Below are positions 47,992 through 60,660 of a stretch of 64,000 nt of DNA, piece by piece (the first letter of the stretch is position 1; every line of letters begins with the position of its first letter). A program made the position numbers and the translations under genes. The notes beneath the pieces were generated by a model. The model made no database searches, was not told the origin of the DNA, and saw only the letters and a list, made by a program, of their open reading frames with translations. The stretch spans positions 157,181,597 to 157,245,596 of the forward strand of contig NC_035437.2 of the NCBI RefSeq assembly GCF_002127325.2, written 5' to 3'. Source of the DNA: Helianthus annuus. Lineage: Eukaryota; Streptophyta; Magnoliopsida; Asterales; Asteraceae.

Positions 47992-50900
47992 GTGTGTATA
48001 AAGATGTTATTAGTTTTTTAAAGTTCTTTTTTGTTTTTTTATTAGACCACCTGTAGTCGCCGTTATCCGACGTTTTCTGCCCCAAAACACGCCCGAAAAC
48101 GCCAAACCCCCAACCCCTGCCGGCGTTTTTTTGCAAATAATGAGTTGAGGCGTTTTATATTTCACGCCGGAGAAGAAATGGATGGACCAATGAGAGTTAT
48201 CTCCTTTTCCTTTGGCCAATCAATTTTTTTCATGCTTTTTTAATTTATTTAATTCTTTACACCACTATTAACATAATGCCCACATCCCCACTACACCCAT
48301 TTTAGAAAAACGCTCCATCGCTGACCGGGCTGCCACAGTGCCACATGACGCACAACGCCCAAGGGTGGGACATTATTCACCCCAACGACTACGCGTGATC
48401 TTAAAAGGATTTATAAAAGTGATGAGTACAAAAACTAAACTACCTCCGTTTGACCATATTTAGCAAGGAAATCCAACAGGATTAAGGTCAAAAGACGTAA
48501 CGTGTAAAATTTAAAACATTAAGTATAAAACTCGTCAGCTTTCACCACCTGAAAAATGACGTTAAGATAAATGACAAAACATGTAATTTACCCTATAAAT
48601 AAACAGGTCACCTGTAAACATCCATATGGAAATAAAAACCAACATGAGAAAAACCATGATCGAAACGTAATCAAATGTTTACGAAACATAATTACCTAAT
48701 TATATTGATGAAAAGTTAACTAATATTCAAACAAAATGATAGCTGTAATATAAAATTCAAAAGAGAGAAAGAAAGATAAATACCATTACCGAAACGTGAT
48801 CGAGGGCACAAGTTTGGTCTTCAAATAAACCAAATGTCGAAATAGCAGCATTGTTTACGAGGTAATCCACTGTACGTTACAACATATTCACACTTAAAAT
48901 ATTTATTTTACAACCAACCGACACTTGGTCTAACGGTATGTTATGTAAAATGATACACGTTTCTAAAGGTCGAGCATTCGAGTCCCACAGTAGACGAATG
49001 AAAAAGAACTAGAACTAGATTAGATTACCGTTTAAAAAAATATTAGTTTTACAACATACCTCCAAGTTAAAACCTTCATCGATAATTTACGTCAAAAGTC
49101 ACCCACGAAAAAAATAAATTATACATGCAACATGATATGTTCGTATATAAATGCATTGAAATGTCATGTATTACGAAGGAAACACGGTGAAATTTCGTCC
49201 AAAATTTAAATGTCAAAAACTGAATAAATTAGTTAAGTAAAAATGTTATTAAATCATACAAACTTAATGATAGTAGGAATATTTTTTAAGGGAAAATAGT
49301 ATGTTTCTAAACTAAAAAGAATGTATGAACCCGGACCAATATGATTTCGTTTGCCTCGTATTAGAAAAATCACTACGTAATTCATTACGTAGCCACCATT
49401 GGCGAAGCTTCCCCCGCCCCCACTCGATTTTTCGAAACTGAGGGGGCGGAACCGTATATACCTAAAAAATTTCTATACGAAAGTACCCTTTATAACACTA
49501 CGCATCGAAAAGTTCGGAGGGACGGGCGCCCCCTCAGGCTATGCCTAAGCTGCGCCCCTGGTACCACTTTAGTGACAACTATTATGAAACAATCCAAAAG
49601 CTGAATTAACAATTTAAGTAAGCTATCAGAAAATATGCTTGATTTCTGCTTACATTTGGACATGTTTTTGTTGTGATTAGATAACTAGTTTTATATTAAT
49701 ACATACTTAAGAGTGTAAACTTACGTAATGATTATTTAACTCTGGTTTTGATGTTGCAGAACCAACACAATACATTTTATTTGTTATTTTTTAATTAATT
49801 TTGTATAGAAAACTCACACGTATTTATAGTGTGAGTTAAATGTCATTTTAGTCCTTGTGGTTTGGGCCATTTTGTCAGTTTAGTCCTCTAGATTAACTTC
49901 ATCCATTATTTTCGTTAACGAGAATGACAATTCGGTCATTTTATATGGCCGAATTGCCCTTCTAGTTAACAGAGTTACATATAAAATGACCGAATTGGCC
50001 TTCTCGTTAATAAAACATATGGATGAAGTTAACCCAGTAGACTAAAATGGCACCGATAAAACCTTTTTGGACCCACAGGCGAAAAATGAAACATTTCGAC
50101 TAAATTGTAAAATAGCCCAAACCAAAGGGACTAAAATGGCATTTAACTCTTATAATGTTAAGAATTGATGTATAACGTTAGGGGTGTGCACGGTTCGGTT
50201 CGGTTCGGTTATTAGCATTTCCATAACCGTAATCGAAGTCATCAGTTAATCGGTTCGGTTAATTCGGTTAGTTTGTCGATTTTCGGTACGGTTCGGTTAA
50301 TAACCAATTCAAACAAGGGCTAATTGTTTTGCTTAGAAATACATGTAATAGAGGTATAAATACATGAAATAGATGTATAAATACGTGAAATGGATGTATA
50401 AATAAATGAAATGGAGGTATAAATGCATGAATAGATGTTTAAATACATAAAATGGATGTATAAATAAATGAAATGAAATGAAATGAAGGTATAAATAAAT
50501 GAAATGAAGGCATAAATAAATGAAATAGAGATATTATTACATGAAATGAAAGTATTAAACATGAAATACATGAAATAGAGGTAAAAAAGCTAGAAATATA
50601 TAAGGAAATAAATGATTCGGTTCGGTTCGGTTAATTTCGGTTAACCGATGGTAAAAAAAATATCCGTTAACCGACTTTCGGTTAATTTGGTTTCGGTTAA
50701 TTTCGGTTCGGTTTTGTCGTTTTTCGGTTCGGTTAACGGTTCGGTTATTGCAGACCCCTATATAACGTTATTATAACATCATTTTAATGAAATTGAGACT
50801 AAACGAATTTTTTCATATCTTTACGAATTTATAACTATTTAACTATACATTTGTAGGTAAAACCAGTAACTTTTTCCGCGCGTTGCGGCGGGTTCGAAAT

Positions 50901-53900
50901 GTAAAGCAACTCGAATATGTGAAAACGTATTATATTTGACACGGCTTGTTTCTGAACAAAAGTTACGTCAAAACGTAGACAAACTAAGTGTAACACCCCG
51001 TGTTTCGAAAGTCAAAGTCAAGATTGAAGTCAAAGGGAGACAGGGTTGCCAATTGCGATCTGTCACTCCTTGCTCAATTCCTGTTTTGACTTCTTTGACC
51101 ATAGTTAGTCTATTTTATGTTTTACGTTAGTTGTATCATGTGGAGTAATTAATTATAATCACAACAATCGACGAATATTTATCGCTACGAATCGCTTTAC
51201 GACTGTGAACAATAGGAAGTAACGATGCGATAAAGGCAACTAAACGCTAATCGAGCTAATCTAATCAACATCGCACTCGCAAACTCGAATTTCGCATTTT
51301 GGTGATTGTTATACGTGTGTGTGCGCCTTATGTGTTACTTGTGCATGTTTATTTATATTATGTGTGGTAATCAATCGAAACGCAATCGAACTCAATCGCA
51401 ATCGAATCGCAAACGCAAAACGAATACGAAATAAGGATGCCTGTATGTAGATATAGTATGATAATTGGTGGAGAAGAGATAGCGCAAGATATGAGTAATT
51501 GGGATTAAAAGTAATTTGACTAAGAAACTCTATCACTTCGCAACGCTCGCAATCGAAATCGAAACAGCAAAACTCGTAACACCGAACACTCGAATCAGGC
51601 GACCGATCGATCAGGCAACCAGCCGATCGACCAGCCGTCCGCTCGGACTGCCGTCCGATGGGACAGACTGTCCGATCGAGCTGCCTGGCCGATCGACCAG
51701 CCCTTTCCTCTTTGGGTAACCCTATAAACACCCCATGTCACTTTCATTCTTTCCACTTTTGGCAACTCTCTCTCTGACCAGCGCATTCTCCTCACTTTTC
51801 TTCAGATTTCTCTCGATTCCGGTAAGATCTCGTCCTAAATATTGTACTTTCTTGATCTACACGCACTCCTACACCTTTCTATCTTTTGAATCTTAACTTT
51901 TAACCGTGAAATCACCAAGATTCAAGGTGTTCTAGGATGACGTCATCATGTGTTCTTGAAGAACTTCATGTTTTGGCCTCAACCCACCAAGAACAACTTA
52001 GATCTAACCGATTTCCACATAAACTAACAAAGAACTATCATAGATCTAAACATATTCACAATAAAAAGGATTGAAAGATGGTTTTCAAACTTTCTTCCAA
52101 CTCTTTTACACTCAATGCCTTCAAAACTGATAGAAACGAGGCTTGTGCCGACCTACTACTCATTCTAGTGGTTGTGTGGCTCGAGATCCGGGTTCTATCC
52201 ACGAGGTTCACCGATTTCGGGTTAAACGTGAAACACTATCCCGAACAGTTCACTAATCGGATTTGGGTGATTCCTGTCCGATCAGGAGAACCAAGTATTG
52301 ACAAAGTTTCGTATAAGTAACGTATATAACACCCAAAAGTGCGATATCACAACACTAATCGAACTAATCTAATCAACTAAACACTTGGTTGTTTTTTATT
52401 GTTTGCCGTTTTTATCGAGGTGTTGCGATATCACAACACCTCGATAAAACGACAAACAATAAAAAACAACCAAGTGTAAGACGAACAGGTCGACCAGGAC
52501 GGAGTGCCGTCCGATCGGAGTGTCGTCCGATCGGACTGCTGTCCGATCGAACAGCCAATCCGATTGACTGGCCAAACCGAATGGCTTGCATCTTGGGTCC
52601 CACACTTAAACTATTCACCAACATTTGAAGTCTGATCATTGAACGAGTTGTTGTCCGATCGAACTACCATCCGATCGGATTAACCGCTCGAACATGTGAC
52701 AATTAAACTTCAACACTTAAACAATTTTCAACATGTTCGATGCACTAGGAATGCCACCCGATCGAACTGCTGTCCGATCGAGTGACAACCTGCTGTGAAC
52801 TTGTTCTCGCTGAGGTGTCCAACCGAACGGGTTGCCGGCCGATCGAACGACCGTCCGATCGACCGACCTGAAAGGTAGAGATACTTCAATGTTTTCAAAT
52901 GCTACAACAAAAACTTCAAAAGTCAAACCATCATACACAAACACATCCTTCCTAAAGGAAGAAACAATCCACTCGAACGGCCATCCGACCGGACCGCCGT
53001 CCGAACGGACTGTCACTCGCACGATCAGCTGTCTGATCGGACTACCATCCAATCGACCAGCTATTCGACCCACCAACACTTGTTTTCGTTTTACGCGTCA
53101 CTTATCATTATGCTATCAAACTATTCAGGCTAACCTTACTCCCAAGTGCTCCCTTCAATCCATCAACCGCTGTGAGTATACTTGATCCCTTTTTGCTTTA
53201 CGCACTTTTGGGTGTTACATACGTTACTTATACGAAATCACATCGAACACACTACGCAATACTTTTAAATGCTAACTGTTACCGCATGTTATATGTGACT
53301 TAATGAATGCTTGTTTGTTATGTTTACACATGGAATGTTGTCTACCTGCCTTAACAACGATAGTAATATAGTTTGGAATCAGCACCCGTTCACACGGGGG
53401 TTGTTAAGGACAATTATTTGCATGGATTACAGTGGTGATCATGTATTACGAACTGCCTTGGGCAGTCAACCCGTAGTCATTAGTATCGATAGGTTCATGT
53501 CGATAACTAACATGCTTCGTTTTACTCAGTGTACGTGCTGGTTATGCGTAAACTATTTCGAACTCTATATGCTATTATCAAACTTGTATGCTCGCCTTTA
53601 CACTATGTGTATTGACTTTTATTTTAACGTATGTGACAGGTGCTTAAGGTGTCTATTTGCTTGGAAATCAAGACTAGGAAAGAGTCTTAGAGACCAACAA
53701 ATAGTTGTCTGTACTAATGAAACCTGAGTTGTCGGAACAGAACAATTTGCCTAGATTTGTACTGTAATAATTATATTATCTTATATGACATGGTATGGGA
53801 CGTGTTACTTAAAATATTTGGTAAATGTAATTGTTATGGAAACTTCTGGACAATCTGTTTCGCTCAGTGCCGCGCCCCGATGTTTCCGCCATCGGTTGGG

Positions 53901-56900
53901 GTGTGACACTAAGAATGTACATAAAAATAAGCACGAAAACGTATTATATAGGATCTAACTTATTTGCGAAAGAAATTTACATTGAAACGTTAAGCAACTT
54001 AAACTTATACCGACACGTACATAAATATAAGTACGTAAGAAAATTAACTATTTTAAGTGAAAGAATGGTACGCCGTGTTTCGGCAATATCGAAACGTAAA
54101 GAACTCGAATTTTTACCATTGGAAACGTATTACACTTGACCCGACTTGTTTTAAAACAAAATTTATCCCAACATGTAAACCAACTAAGAATGTACATAAA
54201 AATAAACACACAAACTTATATATTTGATCCGACTTATTTGCAAAAGAAATTTACGTTGAAACGTTAACCAACTTAAACTTATACCGACACGTACATAAAA
54301 ATAAGCACGTAAGACAATTAACTATCTTTTAAGGTAAAAAATGGTACACAGCATTTCGGTAGCATCGAAACGTAAAGTAACTCGAATTTTTACCATATAA
54401 GGAAAACATATTACACTTGACCCGACTTGTTTTAAAACAATTTTTTTGTCAAAATATAAACCAACTTAAAAAACATACATAAAAAGCACAAAAAAACGTA
54501 TGATATTTGAGTCCACGTATCTCCAAAAAAATATTACATTAAAACGTAAATCAACTAAATTTATACCGATACATACATAAAAGTAAACGCATAAAAATTT
54601 TTATAAAGCCTTTATAAACTTGAGAGGTTGTAAATAACCATATGAAATATTAAAGTGTGAAAGTAAAAAAAACACTAAAAGAGTAAAAAGAAAATAACAG
54701 AAAAAAAAAAGAAAAAGAAAAAATGGCATGTGAAGTTACTGTACATCTAAACTTCTTATCGTAACAGCGGCATCAAAACGTAAAGTAACTTGAACTTATA
54801 CCGTCTAATGAAAACGTATTATATTTCACCTGACTTGCTTCCAAGCAAAAGTTACGTCAAAACGTAGATCAACTAAAAACGTATATAAAAATAAGCACGA
54901 AAACATATTATATTTGACCCAACTTATTCATGAAAGAAATTACGTTGAAACATTAACTAACTTGAATTTATACCGACACATACATCAAAATAAGCACGTA
55001 AGAAAATTATGTGTTTTTTAGTTAAATAAAGGTACGGCGCGTTGTGGCGGCGTCAAAACGTAAAATAACTCGAATTTATATCATCTAATAAAAACATATT
55101 GTATTTGACCCGACTTGTTTTTGAACAAAATTTATGTCAAAATGTAGACAAACTAAAAACGTACATAAAAATAAGCACAAAAACGTATTATATCCGAGCC
55201 TAGTTATTTCTAAAAAAATTTATGTCGAAACTTAAAATCAACTGGAATTTATACTGATATATAAAAAAAAGTTATAAAGTCTTTACAAAATTGAGAGGTT
55301 ATAAGTGTCAATATTAAATGTTAAAGGGTAGAAGAAAAACAAAAAGACAAAAAAAAAAAAAAAAATCACGTGAGGTTACTCTAACACATGTGTAAAGGTT
55401 CTATGTAGGGATGAGCATGATATCCGTTCGGTATTGAAAATCTCCAAAAGTGGTACTGGTAACGGTACCGAATATACCCGGTATGGTACGGTTAGATACT
55501 GGTACGGTACTGGTATTTAAGCGTAAAAACTGCTAAATACCGGTACTATACCAGAACGGTACTGAGCCGGTATCAAAAATGTCAAAAGTCGGTACCGAAA
55601 ATGTACCTGGTTTGGTAAATTCAGTACCGGTACCGATTCAGTATCAGTACCCGGTGCCATTTGCTCATCCCTAGTTCTATGCATAAACAAAAAATTTTCG
55701 TTCTTTTTTTTTAATTTATAGGAGATGTATAAAAATTTAGGCCAACCATTATTACCAATCTATAATTACCAATTACTACCAATCTATAATTTAGTAATTA
55801 AATTTTTCTCTCCCTCACATATTGACTGCTCATTTTGTTTTGACTTTTTCTTTTGACTTTTGTTAGTTTTGTTTACTGTTAACATCATTCTTTTCAAGTT
55901 TTACAAATTTATCCTAAATTCTTTTTCTCTTTTAACCCTAGTAGTTTTTCTAATTTCAACTTTATTTTTCTATACTTTTCATACACACAAATCATAGGCC
56001 GACTTAGTTATTTTTTATATATTTTACATTTCGGTCAAATTTCTACGAGTTGACTACCGCAATGCGAGGGTATGGTTCAACATTTTTACGTATATTTTTG
56101 GTTCGATTTAACAGTCTCGCCGCAAAGTGCTGGTCCTAAATGCTAGTTTTCTTAGATTTTACAACTTTTAATTCATTTTATTTGCGTGTTATCGCAAACT
56201 ATAAAATTCTGGATACGTCCATTTCCTACATATACAAGTGCACACCCCATTTCAATCTATCTCCCTCCCTCCTCTCTTTCCATATCTGTCTGACATCTTT
56301 ATATATCTAATCGTGAGAGCTATCTTCATGCCATTAACTATCACCATCTAGAAAGTGTTCAATAAATAGAATAACGAATTTTTGAATTAATCGAATCGAA
56401 TTTTTCAAATTCTTATTTTTTTAGTTTGAATTCGTATTCGATTTATATTTTTTTTTTCGATTCGAATTTGATTCAACTCGAATCCAATTTTAATACGATT
56501 TAATTCAAATTCACCCTAAATAATAGTTTATTTACTTTTGTTTTTAAAACTACTATAAGCTAACTATTTTTTCACATCAAAACTACTAAGCTACAAATTA
56601 ATAAACTATCAATTTGTCAAAAGACCAAAATTTTGAAATTAGGTTGGTTGTTGGTAGTGAGGATAGGCTACCGATAACGATGTAAGTTAGGTTAAAAAAT
56701 AAAAATAAGTAGCATTGGCTTAGTAAAGTTATGAACGATGGACTTATTATTTATTGATGTACCACAATCCTTAATGAATAGCAACTTTATTTTTATGATA
56801 ATATATAGCTCTTTAATATTTATTATTTAATATTATAATACATTATTATTATGTTCATTTTTAAGTTTTAACATATTTTTAGTTTACTTTTTTAAAACTA

Positions 56901-56960
56901 TATTTTCTTTTTCATTTATCAATTGTTTTCATTAATTCCTTTTTCCTTTTTTTTCTTTTC

Positions 56961-56997
<37 letters not shown>

Positions 56998-57374
56998 AAG
57001 TATATCGTACATTATGGCTTAACGTACTTCACGTACAACAACGTGCGTGATTTGTTCTATAACATGCGTGATTAATGTTTTCAATATGTGTGATTATTGT
57101 GTTTCAACATGCGTGATTTTGGATTTTTGAATTATAACGAGCGTGATTTTAAAATGAACGTGCGTAACTACCTGTCGTACGTGATGTACGTTAAGCCGTA
57201 ATGTACGTTAACCTTCCTCTATCATCCAAAACAGAACACAAAATCCACAAATATGGCGTTTTAGTAATCTCCACTATCTTATTTGTGGGTTTTAAGTGTG
57301 TTTTATGGTTGACATTATGGTGTTTTATAACTTTTTACACTTTGTTGGAAAAATGGACTTTGTAGCCAACTCTC

Positions 57375-57447
<73 letters not shown>

Positions 57448-57660
57448 AGGTTCAAGAGTGAACACTAGTGTAGTTTGCGAACTGAGTGAACTAATCCTGG
57501 CCATACATGTGTGTAGATCAATGGCCAGGATTTGATGATGAAATACACTAGTGTATTTTACGATTTGATGATAAAATCCTAGCCATACACGCATGTAAAT
57601 CAATGGCCAGAATTTGTTCAGTTAGTTCGCAAATACACTAATGTTCACTCTAGAACCCCC

Positions 57661-57744
<84 letters not shown>

Positions 57745-60623
57745 ATGAAGGATTATGTATAGTAAGTTTATATTTATAATAATATACATAAGCTTTTAAT
57801 ATTTATTAGTTAATGTTATAATACTTTATTATTATATTCACTTATAAGTTTTAACCTATTTTTATTTTTATTTTAATTTTTTAAATTATATTTTCTTTTT
57901 CATTCCTTATTTTTTTATAAATTCTTTTTTATTTTTTCTTAATCATATTTCCTTTATCAATTAATTTGATATTTCTTTAATAACTTATATTTGTTAATTG
58001 TTTTTGTAAGGATCATGGATTATGATTTTATTTTGATAATAATATATAGCCTTTTAATATTTTATTATTTAATATTATAATAGTTTATTATTATATTTAC
58101 TTTTAAGTTTTAACATATCTTTATTATTTTTTTTACCTTTTTAAAACCATATTTCTTTTATCATTTATATTTTTGTTTTTAATGTTTATATAGCTTTTTA
58201 ATAATTATTTTTTAAATCATATTTCCTTTATCACATAATTTGGGATTTTTTTCTAATAACTTAAGTTTGTTATTTTTCTTTATAGAAACTTAAGTATGTA
58301 GTTGTGTTTAATTTTTTCCCTCAAAATTTCGGTATAAGTTTTGTTAAAAATGAAGTTGAACTTTATTTTTATAATAATATATAGATTTTTCGTATTTTAT
58401 TACTTAATATTATAAAACTTTATTATTATATTCACTTTTAGTTTTTAACATATTTTTATTTCTCTTTTACATTTTTTAAAACTATGTTTTCTTTTTCATT
58501 CATCATTTTATACAAATTCTTTTTATGCTTTTTTCTTAAATCATATTTCCTTTATCAATTAGTTTGATATTTCTTTAATATCTTATGTTTGTTAATTGTT
58601 TTTCTAAGGACCATGAATTGTGATTTAATTTTGATAATAATATCTATCTTTTTAGTAGTTTATTATTTAATATCATAATAGTTTATTATTATATGTACTT
58701 TTAAGTTTTAAGATATTTTTATTATATATATATTTTTTACCTTTTTAAAATTATATTTCTTTTATCATCTATTTTTTTGTTTTTAATAATTACTTTTTTA
58801 ATTATTATTCCTTTATCACATAATTTGAGATTTCTCTAATTGCTTAAGTTTGTTAATTTTCTTTCTAAAAACTTGAGTACGTAGTTGTATTTAACTTTTT
58901 TCCTCTCAATATGTCGATATACGTTTTGTTAAAAATGAAGTTGAACTTTATTTATATAATAATATATAGATTTTTAATATTTTATTATTATATTCACTTT
59001 TAAGTTTTATAATATATTTATTTTTATTTTACTTTTTTTAAACTGTATTTTCTTTTTCATTCATCATTTTTTTGCAAATTGGTTTTCTATTTTTTTCTTA
59101 AATCATATTCCTTTATCAATTAGTTTGATATTTCTTTAATAAGTTATGTTTATTAATTATTTTTCTAATGACCATGAATTGTGATTTTATTATGATAATA
59201 ATATATAACTCTTTAATATTTTATTATGTTTTTATTACAATAGTTTATTATTATGTTTATTTTTAAGTTTTAACATATCTTTTTATTTTTTTTTTACTTT
59301 TTTAAAATCATATTTCTTTTATCATTTTTTTTGTTTTTAATACTTCTTTAAATCATATTTTCTTTATCATATAATTTAAAATTTCTCTGATAACTTATGT
59401 TCGTAAATTTTCCTTTTTAATAATTCTTTTTTATTTTTTAAATCATATTTGTTTTATCACATAATTTGAAATTTCACTTATAACTTAAGTTCGTTAATTT
59501 TGTTTCTAAAAACGTAAGTACGTAGTTATGTTTACCTTTTCCCCTCAACATTACAGTATAAGTTTTGTTAAAAATGAAGTTGTATTCAAAAGATAGTATT
59601 TATTTGGTGTCGTAAAATGGTATGATGATAAATTAATCCGATTATGACGGTTTGGCTTTTTTAAACTACATGCTTCATTTTCAAATAGCATTTGTTTACA
59701 AAATCATTTGCTCCGTTCACCGTAACGCACGACGTACCTAGTTATATATAAAAGTTTATGTAGATGTTTTTCTATATGAAAATTCGAATATAAGGATCAA
59801 ATTCCAACCACTAGTTCATTGTAATAGAATGGAATTTCGTAAATTGTGATATACGAAAAAAATATTAAAAGATCCTTTTTTAGACGAGTATCGTTTATAA
59901 CAGTCTTGATTTAAGTTTGTTAAAACAAAATATCTTCGTATATTTATTAGTTTTATAACAATAAACATCTAATATCAGTGTTGCACAAGGAATTTTGTAT
60001 GATCCTATTTATGGAATTTGATTAATTCATGTTGAATACTTTTACCGTCGCAACTTAAGACAGAATATGATAAAAAACAATGTCTTATAAGTCACTCAAT
60101 ATCTTTTTGCATATAAAAACACTATATATTTATTTATTTTTTCTAAAAAAAGTCACTTAACAATTTTTTATTTATAAAATTCTGCACATGCCAATTTAGA
60201 ACAAAACTATGACATCACTTACAATAACTTGTTATTGTTTATGCGACACACATTTAAGGTATACTATGCTAACATATACAATCTATGTGCCAAAAATGGA
60301 CAAATAATCAAATTATATGACCATTTTGGTTTCTTTTGTGTTGTGGTTATTGTTATTTCTTTTTTTTTTTGGTTTTTTTTTGGTTTTTTTTTTATACTTT
60401 GTAAGTATATATGTATTTTTGTAACAAATTATATAGCAAAAATACTCTCAATGCAATCAAAATAATATTAGTTTTGCTAGTTTAAATAGTCATCAATTAT
60501 TAACCAAGAAAAAAAAATTAAAAACACATTAAGGGTCACTTTCTAGTTGATGTAATACAATACACTTGTTTGTAGTACTTAACTTTTTGTTAAGCAACTT
60601 CATCATTTTGAATTCTTTTAAGG

Positions 60624-60660
<37 letters not shown>

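Larger units (their letters stand above)
50989..53908 (+). mobile_element. solo LTR 2 (2920 bp), TSD CTAAG
   Basis: TGTAACACCCCG...GGGGTGTGACA, flanked by perfect CTAAG (50984-50988 and 53909-53913). It contains CCGATCGGAC/GTCCGATCG palindrome clusters at 51597-51705, 52490-52570, 52650-52690, 52755-52870 and 52985-53070. A TATA-like CCTATAAACACC lies at 51720-51731. Strand is assigned from that TATA motif. Confidence 0.9.
50865..55380. repeat. tandem repeat block of about 280-400-bp units, interrupted by solo LTR 2
   Basis: Units share AACGTAAAGTAACTCGAATT, ACTTGACCCGACTTGTTT and ACATAAAAATAAGCAC. At least five copies start near 53909, 54184, 54465, 54868 and 55152, and one partial copy lies at 50865-50988 left of the LTR. 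GCG-rich cores (GCGTTGCGGCGG at about 50880) recur. Class uncertain, possibly Helitron-associated. The frames in it are not genes. Confidence 0.65.

Noticed and set aside
47696..48136. 146-codon minus-strand frame with a Ser-Leu repeat
   Set aside because: Generated by the (GA)n run at 47909-47985 and surrounding CCACC repeats; no domain.
52389..53185. Overlapping frames on both strands in solo LTR 2
   Set aside because: Caused by palindromic CCGATCG repeats and the hairpin; the frames mirror each other.
50865..55380. CRISPR-like array
   Set aside because: Units are hundreds of bases long and degenerate, with no regular short repeat-spacer pattern, and the genome is a plant's.
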